From the NCBI GenBank assembly GCA_036924285.1, contig JAYKYS010000011.1, forward strand, positions 496,001 through 560,000: a stretch of DNA of 64,000 nucleotides, in the 5' to 3' direction. Numbering within the stretch: position 1 is the first letter of the stretch; the number at the start of each line of letters is the position of its first letter. Positions 1 through 11,597 of this stretch are shown one piece after another. Both the position numbers and the translations under genes were made by a program. The stretch is from Asterella californica (taxonomy: Eukaryota; Streptophyta; Marchantiopsida; Marchantiales; Aytoniaceae). The notes beneath the pieces are model-generated. The model was given only the letters and a program-made list of their open reading frames with translations. It had not been told where the DNA came from and made no database searches.

Positions 1-275
1 TTGAAATAGCCAGCTAGGTACCAGAAATTGCTGTAGTTTTCTTGCTCAAAACTTTTCTGTTCATATCTCCGTGTCAGAATTTGATCTCAGGCTGAAATTT
101 CGTCTGTGAGTTCAGTAGTACCTCATTTGCATGTAGGGGAAGTTTAGAGGTCTAAACCTTCATAGTTTTCCTCTCCGTGAGTGTCAAAGTTCACCGCCGA
201 ATCCTATTACTGCCAGCTAGACCTGAATTTCGCCTTCTGGGTATATTACTAGATCTTACACATCTGTGTGAGTGT
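1..275 (-). repeat. Retroelement-derived flank, no gene seen
   Basis: This stretch lies just downstream, in minus-strand terms, of the broken reverse transcriptase frame. It has no credible open frame. Its texture resembles the LTR/UTR sequence elsewhere in the window, for example 5460-6060 and 42250-42900. It is probably degraded 3' sequence of the same retrotransposon, where RNase H and integrase should have been, but I cannot define an LTR boundary. Confidence 0.3.
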
Positions 276-1481
276 TTATAGCCCTATTGTGACCTGAAAG
301 CCAACCTCTTCAGTGAACAACCACAGCCAGAAGCCCGGCGCTTTCCTAGGTAGACGGATTACACTCCGACATACGTGTTTGCGATCTTCATAACTCACTC
401 TTCGTAGCACAGGTGGAGAAGACAACAACTGCTTCAGCTTCTGCACCGCTTCGATATGCCTCTCCTCCCATCTGAACTTCGTGCTCTTCCGTAACAGACC
501 ATAGAGTGGATCTGATACATGAGCAAAATGAGGAATCCACACATGATAGAACACACAAGCTCCTAAGAACCTTCGCACCTCTGTTGTCGAGCTACATGTG
601 TCCTTCATCCGCTGTATGACATCCACCTTGTTAGGATCAGGTTTGCGATCAAACCACCCGCACAAGTGCCCCACAATCACAACCTCATGAACTCCAAACG
701 AAGATTTAGCACCCGATAGCGTCAAGTGAACCTCCCCGAGCCGTGATAAAATCTGATCACAATCTAGAATATGATCAACCACAAATTTTCGACACCCCCT
801 CTTATTGACTCTCTCATCTTTCTGCTCCTCTACACATCCTTTGATTGGAATGTCATCTAAGAAAGGCATGGTCTTCTCCGGGATGAAGTCTCGAAGAACT
901 TTGTTCATCTCGTTCATCATGTGTGCAACAGAATTTGTTGCCCCCTGCGGCAATGTGCACACCCTTACCAAACCCAACGGCGTCCTCATAGTAGTGACGT
1001 CTCTACTCCTTTCAGCAAGCTGAAATTGATCGTATCCAGAGTAGAGGTCTCCTATCGAGTAAATGGCTCTACCAGCGAATGCTTCAGCAAACTCTCCCAC
1101 GATAGGTCCGATCTCCGTATTTCTGATGGTCACCTCATCCACCGGTTGCATATCTTGAATGAACCATAGCGCTCCGCTCTTCTTCGGCACTGTAAACCAG
1201 CGGCTGGAATACGGTGCAAACGATGGCTCAAGGATTCTCATCCGCATCTTCTCCTTTAGAAGCTCCATAAGCTTAGGCAGATGTGCCCTAGGTACAGGAA
1301 TTGGTCTTAAGTCCCAAGGCGTATGCGGTACCGTAAATATGATCATCGGTGCTACAACGCTTGGATCTACACACCCAATTTCTGAAGGCTCAAAAGCAAA
1401 AGTTTCCCCATGCCTACTTAACATCTCCTTGAACTCCCTCTCCTCAGCAGGTAGAAGAAAGTCAATAGAACCAACCTTCAA
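276..1481 (-). pseudogene. Ty3/gypsy reverse transcriptase, truncated
   Basis: This 401-codon frame reads as the RT domain of a Ty3/gypsy retrotransposon, which copies element RNA into DNA. Visible landmarks are the stretch RWFTVPKKSG (substrate-binding fingers), LPQGATNS, and the catalytic FLDD in MPFLDDIPIKG, the counterpart of the YxDD box. The thumb and connection region follow (FLGACVFYHVWIPHFA). The last 30 or so residues no longer look like RNase H, so the frame is lost there, and no integrase follows before the window edge. It belongs with the gag and protease pieces upstream (to the right). It is a dead copy: several frames are needed to cover one polyprotein. Confidence 0.85.
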
Positions 1482-1547
1482 CTCCTTGAGCGTAGCTTCT
1501 GTAAACTTGTGATCTATTTGATCAGGATACCGTAAGCTCTTCTCCTT

Positions 1548-2641
1548 TTAGGCTTGTTGAACTCGTTGGTCAGAGTCGCTAGGTAGCGATTGTGCAACCG
1601 GCTTCACCTTTTTATCCACCGTTTTATACCTGGTCTCAACTCTGACTTCAGGTATCTGGAATGACTCTATAGCCAAGTAAAGCTCCATAGAACGTATGTA
1701 GACAACTTGGTCTTCATTCCCTTGCTCAGCCTTGCGAAGCTCTTCCAAAGGATCATCCAATCCATCTCCATGTAAACGCCCTCTATCTTATCCTCCTCAC
1801 TAAGCACACCAACTCTTTTTAGATCTTTTTGGGTTCTTTGCACAGCTTTTTTCTCCCATTTCTGAAGATCAGCAAGCTGTGTATACACAGCAAATCCACT
1901 CTCCGAATATCTCACCACTCCTGTATAAAAGACACTATCCTTCTCCAACGAGAGTACCTTCTCTTGTGTATCGGTACCACTATACTCTCGCTCTATAGTG
2001 GCCCTCTGCGAAAAATCTTTAAACTTTTCAGTGACTTTGGGTAGAGAAACGCTCCGCAAGTAATCTCGGTTACGCTCATGATTAGCAGACACAGTCAAGA
2101 ACTGTACCGTTGTTTTGCCATCTTGACTCCTGATCCGAGCATAAGCAGAACCATCATCCAACACCTTAGTCTCCATCCTTACAGCTGTAATGAATGGTTG
2201 ACCAAGAATAACCGGATAGGAAGTAGTATCTTGAACAAAGAAGTTTTGTTCAAGTACCACATTCCCTATCTTAACCTTCACATCCGGACAAGCACCATAG
2301 AGTTCTCCTCGTGTGTTGTTTGCTGCTCGGATCATCCAACCATGATCTATATCAACAGGCCATCCACCCTGCTTGTAGATGTCCTTAGAGACAATATTGA
2401 TCTCAGATCCATGATCGATGAGAGCAATCACCGGATCTTTCATCTCTCTTACATTCACTAAGGTTTCGGTAGTGGCTCTTGTCCAATGCCCTCTAGTGTA
2501 ATGACTAGAGATCTTATCGTCCTCTTCCTTATCCACATCAAACCGAACTTTACGAGTGTTGTAAGAATGAACCAACTCTCGCTCCTCTTTCTCTGTAATC
2601 ACTGTGTCTAGAGCATTGGACACTGCGGTCTCTCCCGTCAA
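1548..2641 (-). pseudogene. Ty3/gypsy protease region, broken
   Basis: The main frame (2641 to 1667) carries a retropepsin-like segment. The active-site region reads ALIDHGSEINIVSKD, a family variant of the usual D-S/T-G, and the downstream glycine-rich strand reads VILGQPFI. This aspartic protease would cleave the Gag-Pol polyprotein. A second short frame (1760-1548) overlaps the 3' part and probably continues the link to RT after a frameshift. The piece lies between gag (3052-4383) and RT (276-1481) on the same strand, in the normal Ty3/gypsy order. The changes of frame make it non-functional as it stands. Confidence 0.7.
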
Positions 2642-2763
2642 TTGTCTCTTCCGCTTGATAATGTCAATGATGACATCATGAAACTCCTTCTTCGCAATCC
2701 CGAGGATCTCTCACAAGGTAAACTCAATCTTTGTATTGAGCACCTTCTCCTGCAACACCTCTT

Positions 2764-4383
2764 TCATGTTGGTTGCTGCTTCATGTCTGATTGCAGCTTA
2801 TACATGGGAGCTTTGTCCTTCTCCCTACCCTTACCCTTCTCTGCACTCCCAGAAGGTAAGACGTCCTCCATAGCTTCTTCTCGTAGAGGTGTAGTCTCTT
2901 GTCGGAGTCTATCTCCTCTTAGTTGTCTCTTGGGAGCCGCTCTCTCCTCACTTGGACCAGCCTCGTCTCTCCTACGCTTCTCTTCCATGATAGGTTCATG
3001 TTGAGCCTTGGTTACGTAGGCATGAACGGACATAGCATCTATGGGATCATCTCATCCAGTAGCACTCCTGATTGCTGTGGCTGTTCTGAGCAACTCCTCC
3101 CTTGTCATTTTCCCCTTTCTGTTCGTGCTCACAGCGTGACTCCACATATCAGTCGTATCCTCATGTTTCAAAAAGACACTCTCCTTTTTGCTAATCACCT
3201 CGACTCCATAAGTAGAAACTTCTACCAATGTCACATCATGCACTGTTAGATGATCCTCCAAAACTTTCTTCATCCCTCCTCTACCGAAGTTGGTCCTCAG
3301 AGTCTTTCCGTTGTCTCTCAAGGCGATCTTTCCTTCCTTCCAAAAAATTATGCCTTGCTGCAAGACATCAGTGAAACTCCCGCATTCCTTCCGTTGATGA
3401 TCGGTGTTGTCACACCAAATACACCTCTGAACATATCCTTGTTTTGGTGCAGGTCTCCCTTCATGTGCCTCATCCTTCTCCTCCAACCTTGTCAACTTGA
3501 TCTGTAAGTCTCTCATCTTCTTCTCCAAATCTTCCATTGCTTGATTCCGCTGTGGTACAACCGTAGTGATAGGAATAGTAGGAAGTGAAATAGTAGGTAG
3601 AGGAGCAGTCTGCACCGTTGGTTGCCTTCGTGGTATCATAATAGGCGGTGGTCTTGGTGCTTGAGTCACAACCACCTTCCCTCTTCGATATTCTCGCTTT
3701 GTAAGTACTCCCACTGCTTCGCTAACGTTCTTCCAATCAGATGTAAGACCATTGTCTTTCGTCCGATCTTCTAACATCAACTCTAACTCCCTCTGTAGCT
3801 CGCTGTTGGCTGACTGTAAAAATAGCTCCACTTTGTCATTCTCAAGTGTGAGCTTCTCCATCCGAGATAGTTGAAGAAACTGTCTCTCAAACTCTCAAAG
3901 TAGTTCGGTAGCAACTAGTTCCTTGTTGGGTTTGTTCACCCACTCCATGAATGACTTTTTAGTCACTCGATCTGCATCCTCCAAAGAGTATTCCTCCTTC
4001 AACTGAAGAGAAAACTCCTCCCAGTTAGCTCGATGAGCTTGAATGAGCCCTTTCACATGTTCCTGTAACTCCAAGACAACAGCAAGCTCAAACGTCTGTA
4101 CCATCTCCCTCTCTGGTACCTTACTCAGCTCCATCTCTCGAGAATAGAACTTCAGGTACTTGGAGATGTTTCTCCCTTCAAACTGATCCAATGTCCCCAC
4201 CACCGAATGCAAAGCCTTGGTAGCCATCGCCTCCTTCCGTTGAACAGCATGTTGTTGATCCATGTACAGAGCAAATGCTTGGAACATTTGCCCTATAGCA
4301 GGATCAAGCTGCCACGGAATCGTGCCCGAGGGTTTCCAACTTCTTGTCTCTCGGCCATGGTATAGTTCTGAGAAGAACTTCAC
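2764..4383 (-). pseudogene. Ty3/gypsy gag with CCHC-type zinc knuckle, broken
   Basis: Three consecutive minus-strand frames (4383-3895, 3861-3052, 3033-2764) make up a gag-like protein. The first holds a helical capsid-like region containing YLKFYSREMEL and TKKSFMEWVN. The second contains CIWCDNTDHQRKEC, which fits C-x2-C-x4-H-x4-C and would bind RNA as nucleocapsid. The gag at 12350-13848 has the same layout and clear residue similarity. The frame begins about 40 bp inside the putative primer-binding site, as expected for gag. The stop and frame changes near 3890 and 3040 mark it as a relic. Confidence 0.75.
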
Positions 4384-4405
4384 TAACTCTCCACCTCGGA
4401 AGTTT

Positions 4406-4421
4406 CACGTCGAGTTCACCA
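4406..4421 (-). promoter_or_regulatory. Putative primer-binding site of the first gypsy element
   Basis: On the minus strand this reads TGGTGAACTCGACGTG, beginning with the TGG that pairs with a tRNA CCA end, two bases inside the LTR edge at 4424. The same sequence occurs at the same place in the element at 9587-16054, which supports its role. I cannot name the priming tRNA with confidence. Confidence 0.55.
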
Positions 4422-5098
4422 ACTGTCGTGTGACGTGCTTTCTTATCTGGGAATACACCGAGTATCTAGCTGTAGAGAGTATGTGTCGCACTCCGTGACT
4501 CAGAACCAGTGACCACCCAAACCTCTCTCTCATCTTCAAGTACACTTTGAACCTTTCTCGCTACGATATCCTCACGTCCTCTCGGCAGATCTCTCTCTTA
4601 CTCGACTAGGAATAGAACCGAGGTAACAAGCACGGGCAACCTGTTCCTGCCATCACCGCAAGCACTCTTGGGTCTGTTGGTCATCACTCCAGTCTCACCA
4701 CAAGAGAAATTCCAGCACTCCTAATAGAAAAGAAACCTAAGCGCAACGCCCGCACACAAATCCAATCAAAACCAACTGGGTGTACAAACAAGCATGCGGG
4801 TATGGACAGGATCCAAACACAGAAAATACAGTCAACAACTCTCCATACCCATGATCAAGTGCTCTGAAGCACCGGCAAAACCTCCAGGTCGACCTGTTCT
4901 TCAAAGAATCTTAACTCTTGCGTCTTTCGGAGCAAGAACCTCTCAACTTTACCTCGCTGTCACTCCTCAACCACAGCTCAGAATGAGATGAAACCAAGGC
5001 CAGCAGATAGCCTGTCAAATAATCTCTCTATTAAGATATTACATGCAGAGAGATCATCTCTGAGTTGGCATCTATGCCCTTCCAAAGTTCACTGTTTC

Positions 5099-5450
5099 TA
5101 TAACATGATACTATTTCAACAGAACTTTGCTGTTCGATTCCTCACAAACCACTCGATCAAAACAGCTCAAACTTCACAGGAAGCTAATGTGTCACCATCA
5201 CTACAACTCTATAAAATTTCACCAACAAATCTTCAACCAAACTCTCGGAACGATCAAGCCCTTATCGCTGTTTTTATAACATGATACTATTTCGACAGAA
5301 CTTTGCTGTTCGAATCCTCACAAACCACTCGATCAAAACAGCTCAAACTTCACAGGAAGCTAATGTGTCACCATCACTCCCACTCTGTAAAATTTCACCA
5401 GTAGATCCTCAACCAAACTCTCGGAATGATCCAAGCCCTTTTCGTCAATG
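5099..5450. repeat. Two-unit tandem repeat of about 176 bp
   Basis: The segment beginning TATAACATGATACTATTTC at about 5099 recurs at about 5275, with the same following text (ACTTTGCTGTTCGA, CTCAAACTTCACAGGAAG, AACCAAACTCTCGGAA). It lies within the LTR and probably reflects a local duplication of LTR sequence. Confidence 0.8.
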
Positions 5451-6229
5451 ACACAAGACGATATGCAGACCCTTGTGCACAAAAAACAACGTTTCTCTTC
5501 AACCCAATAACCCAAATGGTCTGAAATTTCACAGGTAGGTAGCTGACTGTACCTTCTTAGACCCTGGAAGGTTTCATAGCGAAATTCGATCTCAAACTCT
5601 CCATATCTCTCTCAATGTCTCATGTTTACAGTCGCCTACTATCATAATCTCTGATTTGAGACACCCAACTTCGGCTGGCCATAACTTTTTCACTCCGGCT
5701 TGGAATCGATTGATCTCGGAGTCCATCGGCAAACCCATCTCAAGAGCTTTGCAGCAACAGTCAATTCATCTCCAACAACCTCACAGAACTCTCAGAAAGT
5801 GAAAAAGACTTCACAGAAATGAAATTGATCACGAATTTGACCCCCTCAGCTTCAATTGATCGAAACTTTCTCATCCGCGCTTCAAATCCAGCAAACATTG
5901 AGTCCACGGGCATCCTCGTCTCCCAAGTTTTCCAACCATATCTCACACTCCGCGAATGGACCACGGGAAGTGCCTCTAACCCTCGAAAACGTGAAAGGAA
6001 CTTGGTAGAAGGTGATTGATCAAACTTTCGACCAATGAGAAACAAGTTGACAAAAGAGTTTTGTCTTCACTCACATGACAAACACACAAAGAACGATTTT
6101 TTATCCAAGAGTACCATTTAGGCCTCAAAGTTTATATTGAATAAACTACAAACACGTGCCGTTGACGATGCCGTCGGCCACGAAGCACGTAAACACGAAG
6201 TACGAACTACGCTCAATAGAGAGTCAGAA

Positions 6230-6662
6230 TCTCGACTCTAAAACGGTTGACAATAAACGGAACTACAAAAAGGAACAGATGAAGCTATTATCTGATTGTA
6301 ATAATCCTCACCGAAGTTCCTCACGACAAACTCACGATGCGCCATCTTTGGTCGATTGTAACATCGTATTTTGAAGTGTTGAACGGAACTCTCGCTGGAA
6401 AGTTCAGATCCAATGGAGGATCCATACCACATCAGAGCAAGATATAGACAGTAAGATCCCAAACAGCGTCGTAAGTGACAATGGGAAGAACGATAGGATC
6501 CAGAGTAGCCATCACCGCAGTCATAAACGACTCTCCCCAATGAGCTACCATAAATACTCGAAAGTGATCTCGGGGCAGACAATGGATCTTAATGACGAAT
6601 GGATGCGCAAGTGGAAGATCAGGAGCACGAAAGAGTTCTCCGTTCATGCCTACCACTCGCAC
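6230..6662 (-). pseudogene. Coding-like relic, unknown family, inside the LTR
   Basis: Minus-strand frames here encode a segment ending TYDAVWDLTVYILL and, further on in another frame, VVRNFGEDYYNQIIASS. A second locus at 41190-41670 on the same strand encodes TYGQEWDLTVFILI and VVRNFGEEYY at matching spacing. Conservation of amino acids against clear DNA divergence suggests a once-translated protein. I do not recognise the family. It is frameshifted and lies within the LTR of a retroelement. Confidence 0.35.
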
Positions 6663-6964
6663 TGCCGCTTACTTCATTCGATGATAATGATCACACTCAC
6701 ACTAGACTTGGATACTCTACACTCTATATCTCAAGCTCCGCGCACCTCTCTTCTTATACATCCATCTCACATGTGACGACAAGAGTACTACTCTTATCTC
6801 CACTCAGCGAAGAGTACACGGATCGTCCACGTGGAGCCTTATCTTTTGACACGATAAGGTCCCAGTGGCTCCTCAACATCAAACACGTACGAAGGATATG
6901 TGGTGGTTTCACAGCCTAGCCAATCCACAACACGACAACGTTAGATCTCCCTCGCGAGTGACAG

Positions 6965-7240
6965 TTGCATCCGACTTTCCATGTTTCTTTGTTAAAGAAA
7001 TACTTCAAGGATGATTTGCGGCCGAAGCGCAAACAGGTTCTCAGGCCTCAACCTGATGTTGTGCAAGGCGAAGCAGAATACGAGATAGAGATCATTTTGC
7101 GATCGCGGTGCAAATCAAACCGGATGGAGTACTTGGTCAAATGACGTGGTTACCATTTGAAGGAAGCAACTTGGGTGCCAGAGGAAGATCTCGCACATGC
7201 GAGCGAAGTACTCGACCTCTTCAAACGGCAACAAGAATAA
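6965..7240 (+). pseudogene. Chromovirus integrase C-terminus with chromodomain
   Basis: The 92-codon frame starts in the integrase tail (HPTFHVSLLKKYF, the typical end of gypsy integrases). It then runs through a chromodomain: EYEIEIILRSRCKSN, MEYLVK, RGYHLKEATWVPEEDL. Chromodomains of chromoviruses target integration to marked chromatin. One in-frame TGA replaces the tryptophan of the invariant KWRGY motif, so the copy is dead. Its upstream part is cut off by the LTR ending at 6937. It marks the 3' end of a plus-strand element. Confidence 0.85.
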
Positions 7241-9078
7241 CAAGGACGTTAACAAGATGAGGACATCTCCTTCCAGCGAGGAGTGAAGAAACAACGAACC
7301 ATACGAGTAGCAACTTGAGGCGATTTGGGCCGATGGACTTTGTAGCTTTGACTTGTGTTTGAAAATAAAGATTTTGTTTCTTGTAGTGCATGGCTATGAC
7401 TAGTTCTGATCAGATGCCTAGGATGTTGTCAAGAGGAGGAACGAAGCACACTCAAAGGAAGCGAACTGGTTGGATAAGCATCTAAATCAAGACTAAATCT
7501 TGATGTCAAGACTTAGGTTTGCCGTACCGTTGGCAAAGCAAGTATGAATTTTCATACTTTTCTTGGAGCTTGGGGTGATTTTGCTTTGCGGTTTTCTAAC
7601 TACAAAGTAAACTTAGTCGCGCGTCTAAGTTAAATCGGGTTGCGACCAGAAAGTGAGTTTCGGGGGACCTCGTAAGTAGGTATGAATACTTATAGTTAGC
7701 AAGTTAGAGTCTTAAGTAGAATGTTTAGAAGTTATCAACTAGTTTTGTTTAAGGTGGATCAAAAATATAAGACTTTTTCCGAGACCAGTTGGAATTTTCT
7801 AAGTGTTCTAGCGACAACTTAAGACTCAAGCCAAGAAGGGAATTGCGGGTTAGCTACCAGAACGTAATTCTAGCACCAAAGGGTTGGCTACCCATTTTGA
7901 ACTTGGTGTTAACTTAAAGGATCATTGTTGATGAGGGCATCAACCTCCAAAGTGGGGATGAGTGCCGCGACTCTCATTCTCTAGATCTGACGTAGAGACG
8001 AACAATAGAACCCTAGTGGACTTGTGCTAGGTTGTGAAAACTGCGAGTAGGACTGAACGGCTTGGCCGGGAGTCGGGATCAGATGAACTCTAAGTGGTTC
8101 CCTGAACCAAGGTTAGAACATTGGGTTAGGACATAAGGACCTACCTCAAGACAACCCCGGACGAACGCTGACCTAAGAGGCAAGTCTGGAAATTGACCAA
8201 GACATAGGTCTGAGACGTGAGTCCGAGACGCGGGACCGAGACGTGGATCCGAGACGCAGACGGACCGTGGTTCGGACGCTGGTCTGAACCACAGGTTTCT
8301 GAAAAATGGTTAAGTGTTGGAGCTCCAGTGACGTTTTAGGTCGTGGACGGAGCTCCACGTAAGATCTCGAGGCGAGTGAGGTATCATTGGAAAGATCTCG
8401 GCGAGAGCTTTCCAGTGCTACATATCACTGGAAAGCTCAATCTGACCTCCGAGCTGAGAATTATGACCGAACCACGATCGGGTTGTGGTATGATTTTCAG
8501 GAATCTAAGAGGAGGACGGGGCCGCCGATCTCCAGAAGTATATATGAGGGGGGCTCGATGCCTAGGTGGGCCAGGATGAGTCACCCGACCCTAGGGTTCG
8601 ACGGGCGAACTCTGGGGGCATGAGGTGATGGCTGTGCCGGTTCCAAGACACATTCCGGTCCAGACTTGGACGTCTGGACTTAGGAACGATGTAAGGGCTG
8701 AGCAAGACTAGGGAACGAGTCGGCGGGTTAGACCACCGTTCGGGAGCCTAGACCCAGACAGACATCACGGACGGTTGGACCGCTAGGTGTACTGGAGGCA
8801 CTGTTTAGGACCTTGGACTTTATGGGAAGTCCGCCCCAAGTCATCTTGTGACTTGCTCATGTTTGAGATCGACCTAGGCGGGTCTAGGTCGGGACTTAGG
8901 ATTGCTGAGCTTGATGATTAGGGAGACGGTCCAGCTCCGGTCCGAACCAAACAGAACTAAGGTAAGTGGTGCATGGACGCTAACATGTGATTGTTGTTTG
9001 TAGGTTAGCGGTGTAAATTTCATGACCTACTGAACAAGAGCTTCCGCTGGCGCAACAAGGCAGTAGGTGCGCGAAAAG
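7241..9078 (+). repeat. Chromovirus LTR/UTR region, boundaries unresolved
   Basis: This 1.8-kb gene-free stretch lies between the chromodomain end and a primer-binding site, so it should contain an LTR. A purine-rich run (AGAGGAGGAACG near 7431) could be the polypurine tract that precedes a 3' LTR. I cannot fix TG/CA ends because no second copy is visible in the window. Short frames here (8173-8623) overlap one another on both strands and show no family resemblance. Confidence 0.45.
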
Positions 9079-9091
9079 TGATATCAGAGCC
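9079..9091 (+). promoter_or_regulatory. Initiator-Met tRNA type primer-binding site
   Basis: TGATATCAGAGCC differs by one base from the common plant LTR-retrotransposon site TGGTATCAGAGCC. It sits about 110 bp before the gag frame, in the right order and on the right strand. Confidence 0.65.
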
Positions 9092-9197
9092 AACGCTTCA
9101 GTGAGCGAGAACTTGAGATAACAGCTGAAGACTGGACGCTTGAGGACGGACGCGAGACACGAAGCGGATCAACGTTTCTATGTGAACGCTTGGAGCG

Positions 9198-9586
9198 ATG
9201 ACCGACGTTGGACACAATTCCAAGAGGAAGATCAAGAGACGAGAGGCGACTGACACCGAGACCAGATCGACTCGAACTAGCCCCGAGGCACAGTCAAGAG
9301 ACGATAACCGACAACCTTCGTCCCAACGTCAAGGAAGTCCAGTACCAACTGCGGCACTAGTGCAGCAAGATGGAGTCTTGTCAATGATGCCCAACGATTA
9401 AGACGCGGGAAGTCAAGGAGCCTTGTATGTGGAACTCATCAAGATGATGAAGACCATGCAGGAAGGTATGGTCTCCAGGGACAAACATATCGCTGAACTT
9501 GAGACAGGCCACATGAGTTCTTCGTCTACCAGAAAGCTTTGTAAGACGAATTGGCCGATCTCATTTTCAGGTATATGACGATATCG
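9198..9586 (+). pseudogene. Chromovirus gag, N-terminal part
   Basis: One reading frame with two stops (after MMPND, and near the end) encodes a hydrophilic N-terminus followed by a gag-like helix (ALYVELIKMMKTMQEGM) and NWPISFSG, the segment that normally precedes the capsid core. It is interrupted at 9586 by the LTR of the 9587-16054 element. The same frame resumes in phase at 16055 with KVKDFLTELDLYFE, so the two segments are halves of one gag split by an insertion. Confidence 0.7.
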
Positions 9587-11585
9587 TGTCGGATATTGCG
9601 TGAAGGATGTCCAGGAAAATGCGAGGTTCCTGGTTAAGGGGATGTTGTGTGTTAAAATAAGACAAGACAGAGAAAAACAACCACGAAAACGAATGCTGCG
9701 ATATATACCAACTCCAAATGTATGTACACTGCCGGTTCTTTCTCCTAAGAGCACAGAACTGAGAAACAGACCAGAGCGGTCTGTAACCTACTTCAAAAGC
9801 CCCTAAAAACAACCCCTGAATCACAACCCTGATCCAAAACCACCAAAGCGTAGCTCAAAGCTTGCTCACAAACAAAACCACAGCAGTATCACGCGATCTA
9901 AATCCAAGTCCAAACCACACCTATGTACAAACTCTTGGCCAAAAATAGCTACCACAAGCTGTATATAGCCAACCAGAACTCTAACGAACTCAAAAGAGCA
10001 AAACTCGTAGCGAAGAAATCGAAAAAGATCTATCTGAGAACTTCCTCCTTTTGCCAAATGGACTTCAGATGTCGATAGGGTCTCCTCCGCTTACTCCGTT
10101 AACCCAAGAAACCTTCAGATCCGACTCCCGATAGCCGAGATATCGACGATTTTCGGTCGCATATGACCTAACCTTCAAAAACTCCCCCCTGCGGCTTAAA
10201 ATCGCACACACCGCACAAAAGGATTGTCTAAACTGATATCGTCTTCCCTGGCAGATAGATCTAGCTATCACGAACCCAACGAGACTCCAAACAAGCCATT
10301 TGGAGTTCCCTTTGCAAAACCACGCAAGAAATTTGGTCGCAGGTTGCAAAACACTGACATAAATGGACTCCTTGTGGCTCAAACTCGCTCACCTCACCCA
10401 ATCCAACCATCCAATCCAATCCAATCCACGTATTGTCTTCTCCTATGCGTAGATGAAGACTCCGTGGTCACGTAGGCACCAAGAACGAAGAGCTTGGCAC
10501 ACCGATCGCGAAGAACAACTCAATTTTAGATCGCAAGCGATGAAAAACTTGACGCAAACGTTTCTCTGTGAGTCAATTTCACTCAGAACTCCTAAACCGC
10601 CCGATGAAACTTGGTATTGTCTTCAATTTCTCGTAGAACTCGGTTTTCTGATCTCGATGGATCCAAGGACAGCAAGTTTGGACTCCGGAACGGTCCGAAC
10701 GATCCAACTCTCCTTCACAGATAACTGAAATCTCCAAATCTCCTTCCTGCGTCTCAATTTCTCTCAGTACGCAATCCCCGATCCGCCTCTTCACAAACCG
10801 TCTTAATATGTGCGTAGCTTGCTCAGATCTGAACCCAACGACGCCTTGCGCGCTTGCATTGGACCTCCAAATCTCTCGAATCGTCCGTTGACAGGTCGTA
10901 GGCACAAGCTAGCCCTTAAGCTGCCCCCTTGTCACAGTCTCTGTACGTACAAAGTTCTCTCATAATCAAATGAAGCAGGCCCCTTGCGTCTTTGATATAA
11001 CGCCCGAAGCTTCAAATACCCAGTCAGCAAGTAACTAGGACCTAGCTTGATTTTATCTTCTTTCGAGTCGCATAACTTCTTCCAAACAAAGTAAACAAGA
11101 TGCCCATGGAAAGCTGACAACGAGCTCTGCCCATCTAAGTGATGAAAGTGAAGATCTGAAGTTGCGCCAAAAGCCCGTAAGCTAGGACCTAGCTTGTTTT
11201 CTCCATCTTTCGAGTCCTGTAACTTCTCCACTATGCGTCCAAACGAAGTAGACAAAGTGCCTATGGAATGCTGACAAGGAGTTCTATCCATCTATGTGAT
11301 GAAAGTGAAGATCCGAAGTTGTGCCAAAAGTCCGTAAGCTGGAGCCTAACTTGTTTTCTCCATCTTTCGAGTCTTGTAACTTCTCCACTATGCGTCCAAA
11401 CGAAGTAGACAAAGTGCTTATGGAATGCTGACAAGGAACACTATCCACTGATGCGATGAAAGCGAAGATCCGAAATGATGCCAAAAGCTCATAAGCAATG
11501 ACCTAGCTTGTCTTCTCATGAGTGTCTTTGGAGCGACAAGCATCGAAGTTTGAATTTCAGATAGGAGCCGGTCCATGACACGACA
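9587..11585 (-). repeat. 3' LTR of the gag-only element
   Basis: This direct repeat partner of 14054-16054 can be followed by eye over its whole length, with scattered substitutions and small indels. It begins TGTCGG and ends CGACA. It contains a 157-bp tandem repeat (about 10975-11515). Confidence 0.85.
10975..11515. repeat. 157-bp tandem repeats inside LTR
   Basis: Unit starts are visible as CCATCTAAGTGATG (11131), CCATCTATGTGATG (11288) and CCACTGATGCGATG (11445), exactly 157 bp apart, with a diverged earlier unit to the left. Each unit repeats CTTTCGAGTC and GACAAAGTGC. The minus-strand frames across it (for example HSIGTLSTSFGRIVEKLQDS repeated) are a by-product of the repeat and not a gene. 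Confidence 0.85.
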
Positions 11586-11597
11586 TCCACCTCCTCC
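11586..11597 (-). promoter_or_regulatory. Polypurine tract of the gag-only element
   Basis: On the minus strand this reads GGAGGAGGTGGA immediately before the LTR tip TGTCGTGTC. That is the place where plus-strand DNA synthesis is primed in LTR retrotransposons. Confidence 0.6.

Larger units (their letters stand above)
4424..6937 (-). repeat. 5' LTR of first gypsy element (about 2.5 kb)
   Basis: The inner edge begins TGTCGTGTGACG next to the primer-binding site. The outer edge ends ATCCACAACACGACA, nearly the same as the outer edge of the related element's LTR at 16054 (ATCCACGACACGACA). TGTCG and CGACA are the short inverted LTR tips. The sequence to the right (from 6938) is chromovirus integrase and chromodomain, so this element inserted into that older element. 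The partner LTR lies beyond the window start or has been lost. The LTR contains a two-unit tandem repeat (5099-5450) and a coding-like relic (6230-6662). Confidence 0.6.

Noticed and set aside
9198..9401. A stand-alone small gene
   Set aside because: The frame continues past a single stop into gag-like sequence and resumes across the nested LTR element, so it is the start of a broken gag.
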